Assembly: GCA_905221605.1 (NCBI GenBank)
Contig: CAJNDS010001724.1
Coordinates: 10,001-74,000, forward strand
DNA length: 64,000 bases
Reading direction: 5' to 3'
Source: Symbiodinium natans
Lineage: Eukaryota > Sar > Dinophyceae > Suessiales > Symbiodiniaceae
The notes under the pieces: generated by a model
The model's database searches: none
The model's input: the letters and a program-made list of their open reading frames with translations, nothing else
What the model was told of the DNA's origin: nothing
Shown: positions 63,956 through 64,000 of the stretch, piece by piece
How positions within the stretch are numbered: the first letter of the stretch is position 1
How the letters are laid out: every line of letters begins with the position of its first letter
Translations under genes and position numbers: made by a program

Positions 63956-64000
63956 GTAAGCAACCCCTGTATATGCCAAAATGCATGAAGGTCTCTGAAA

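Overview
The window looks like nuclear DNA of a dinoflagellate, most likely a Symbiodiniaceae-type alga. The evidence is pervasive plant/alveolate-type telomeric heptamers (TTTAGGG / CCCTAAA) inside the chromosome, genes cut into exons of 30-140 bp, many splice donors that fit only as GC or GA instead of GT, all recognisable genes on the + strand, and large retroelements. One run of 100 N (27378-27477) is an assembly gap.

Layout. 0-27 kb: arrays of TTTAGGG/CCCTAAA and degenerate versions, between which sit short, GC-rich, codon-like islands bounded by AG and by GT/GC/GA. I read these as exons and the telomeric arrays as introns. One chain of seven exons (3670-6390) stays in a single frame but I do not recognise its product. 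Another chain (24202-25650) rebuilds the HX4D box of a lysophospholipid acyltransferase only after splicing. 27.5-29.8 kb and 40.15-40.8 kb: a ~105-118 bp satellite, interrupted by a 10.4 kb LINE (29784-40147) that carries an intact 14-bp target duplication. The LINE encodes a Tpt1/KptA-like RNA 2'-phosphotransferase domain, an APE-type endonuclease, a YADD reverse transcriptase and C-terminal zinc fingers in one frame, followed by a 285-aa basic protein and a ubiquitin-specific-protease-like domain. 40.8-42.2 kb: an (ATATAC)n block and a 42-bp tandem repeat.

43.3-58.15 kb: one multi-exon gene. Eleven exons join in frame to about 662 aa: cytochrome b5, a coiled UVR-like segment, two further cytochrome b5 modules and a cytochrome b561-like membrane domain. 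Its long intron 7 (47120-55723) holds a palindromic ~200-bp tandem array and an AT-rich island with inverted ends and remnants of a lipase-like gene. Inside that island is a complete 4.7-kb DDE transposon (50087-54794) with ~33-bp TIRs and an exact 8-bp target duplication. The transposon encodes an IS1595/Merlin-like transposase and a separately spliced P-loop (SF3-helicase-like) protein. 58.2-64 kb: further telomere-repeat introns and exon islands of a third, unrecognised gene.

The strongest candidates for something undescribed are: (1) introns built from telomeric repeats, usually with TTTAGGG at their 5' side and CCCTAAA at their 3' side; (2) a LINE carrying an RNA-repair enzyme and a deubiquitinase-like module; (3) a Merlin/IS1595-like transposon with a helicase-like partner gene. 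All splice models are my own reading of frame and motifs; no transcript or database search was available.
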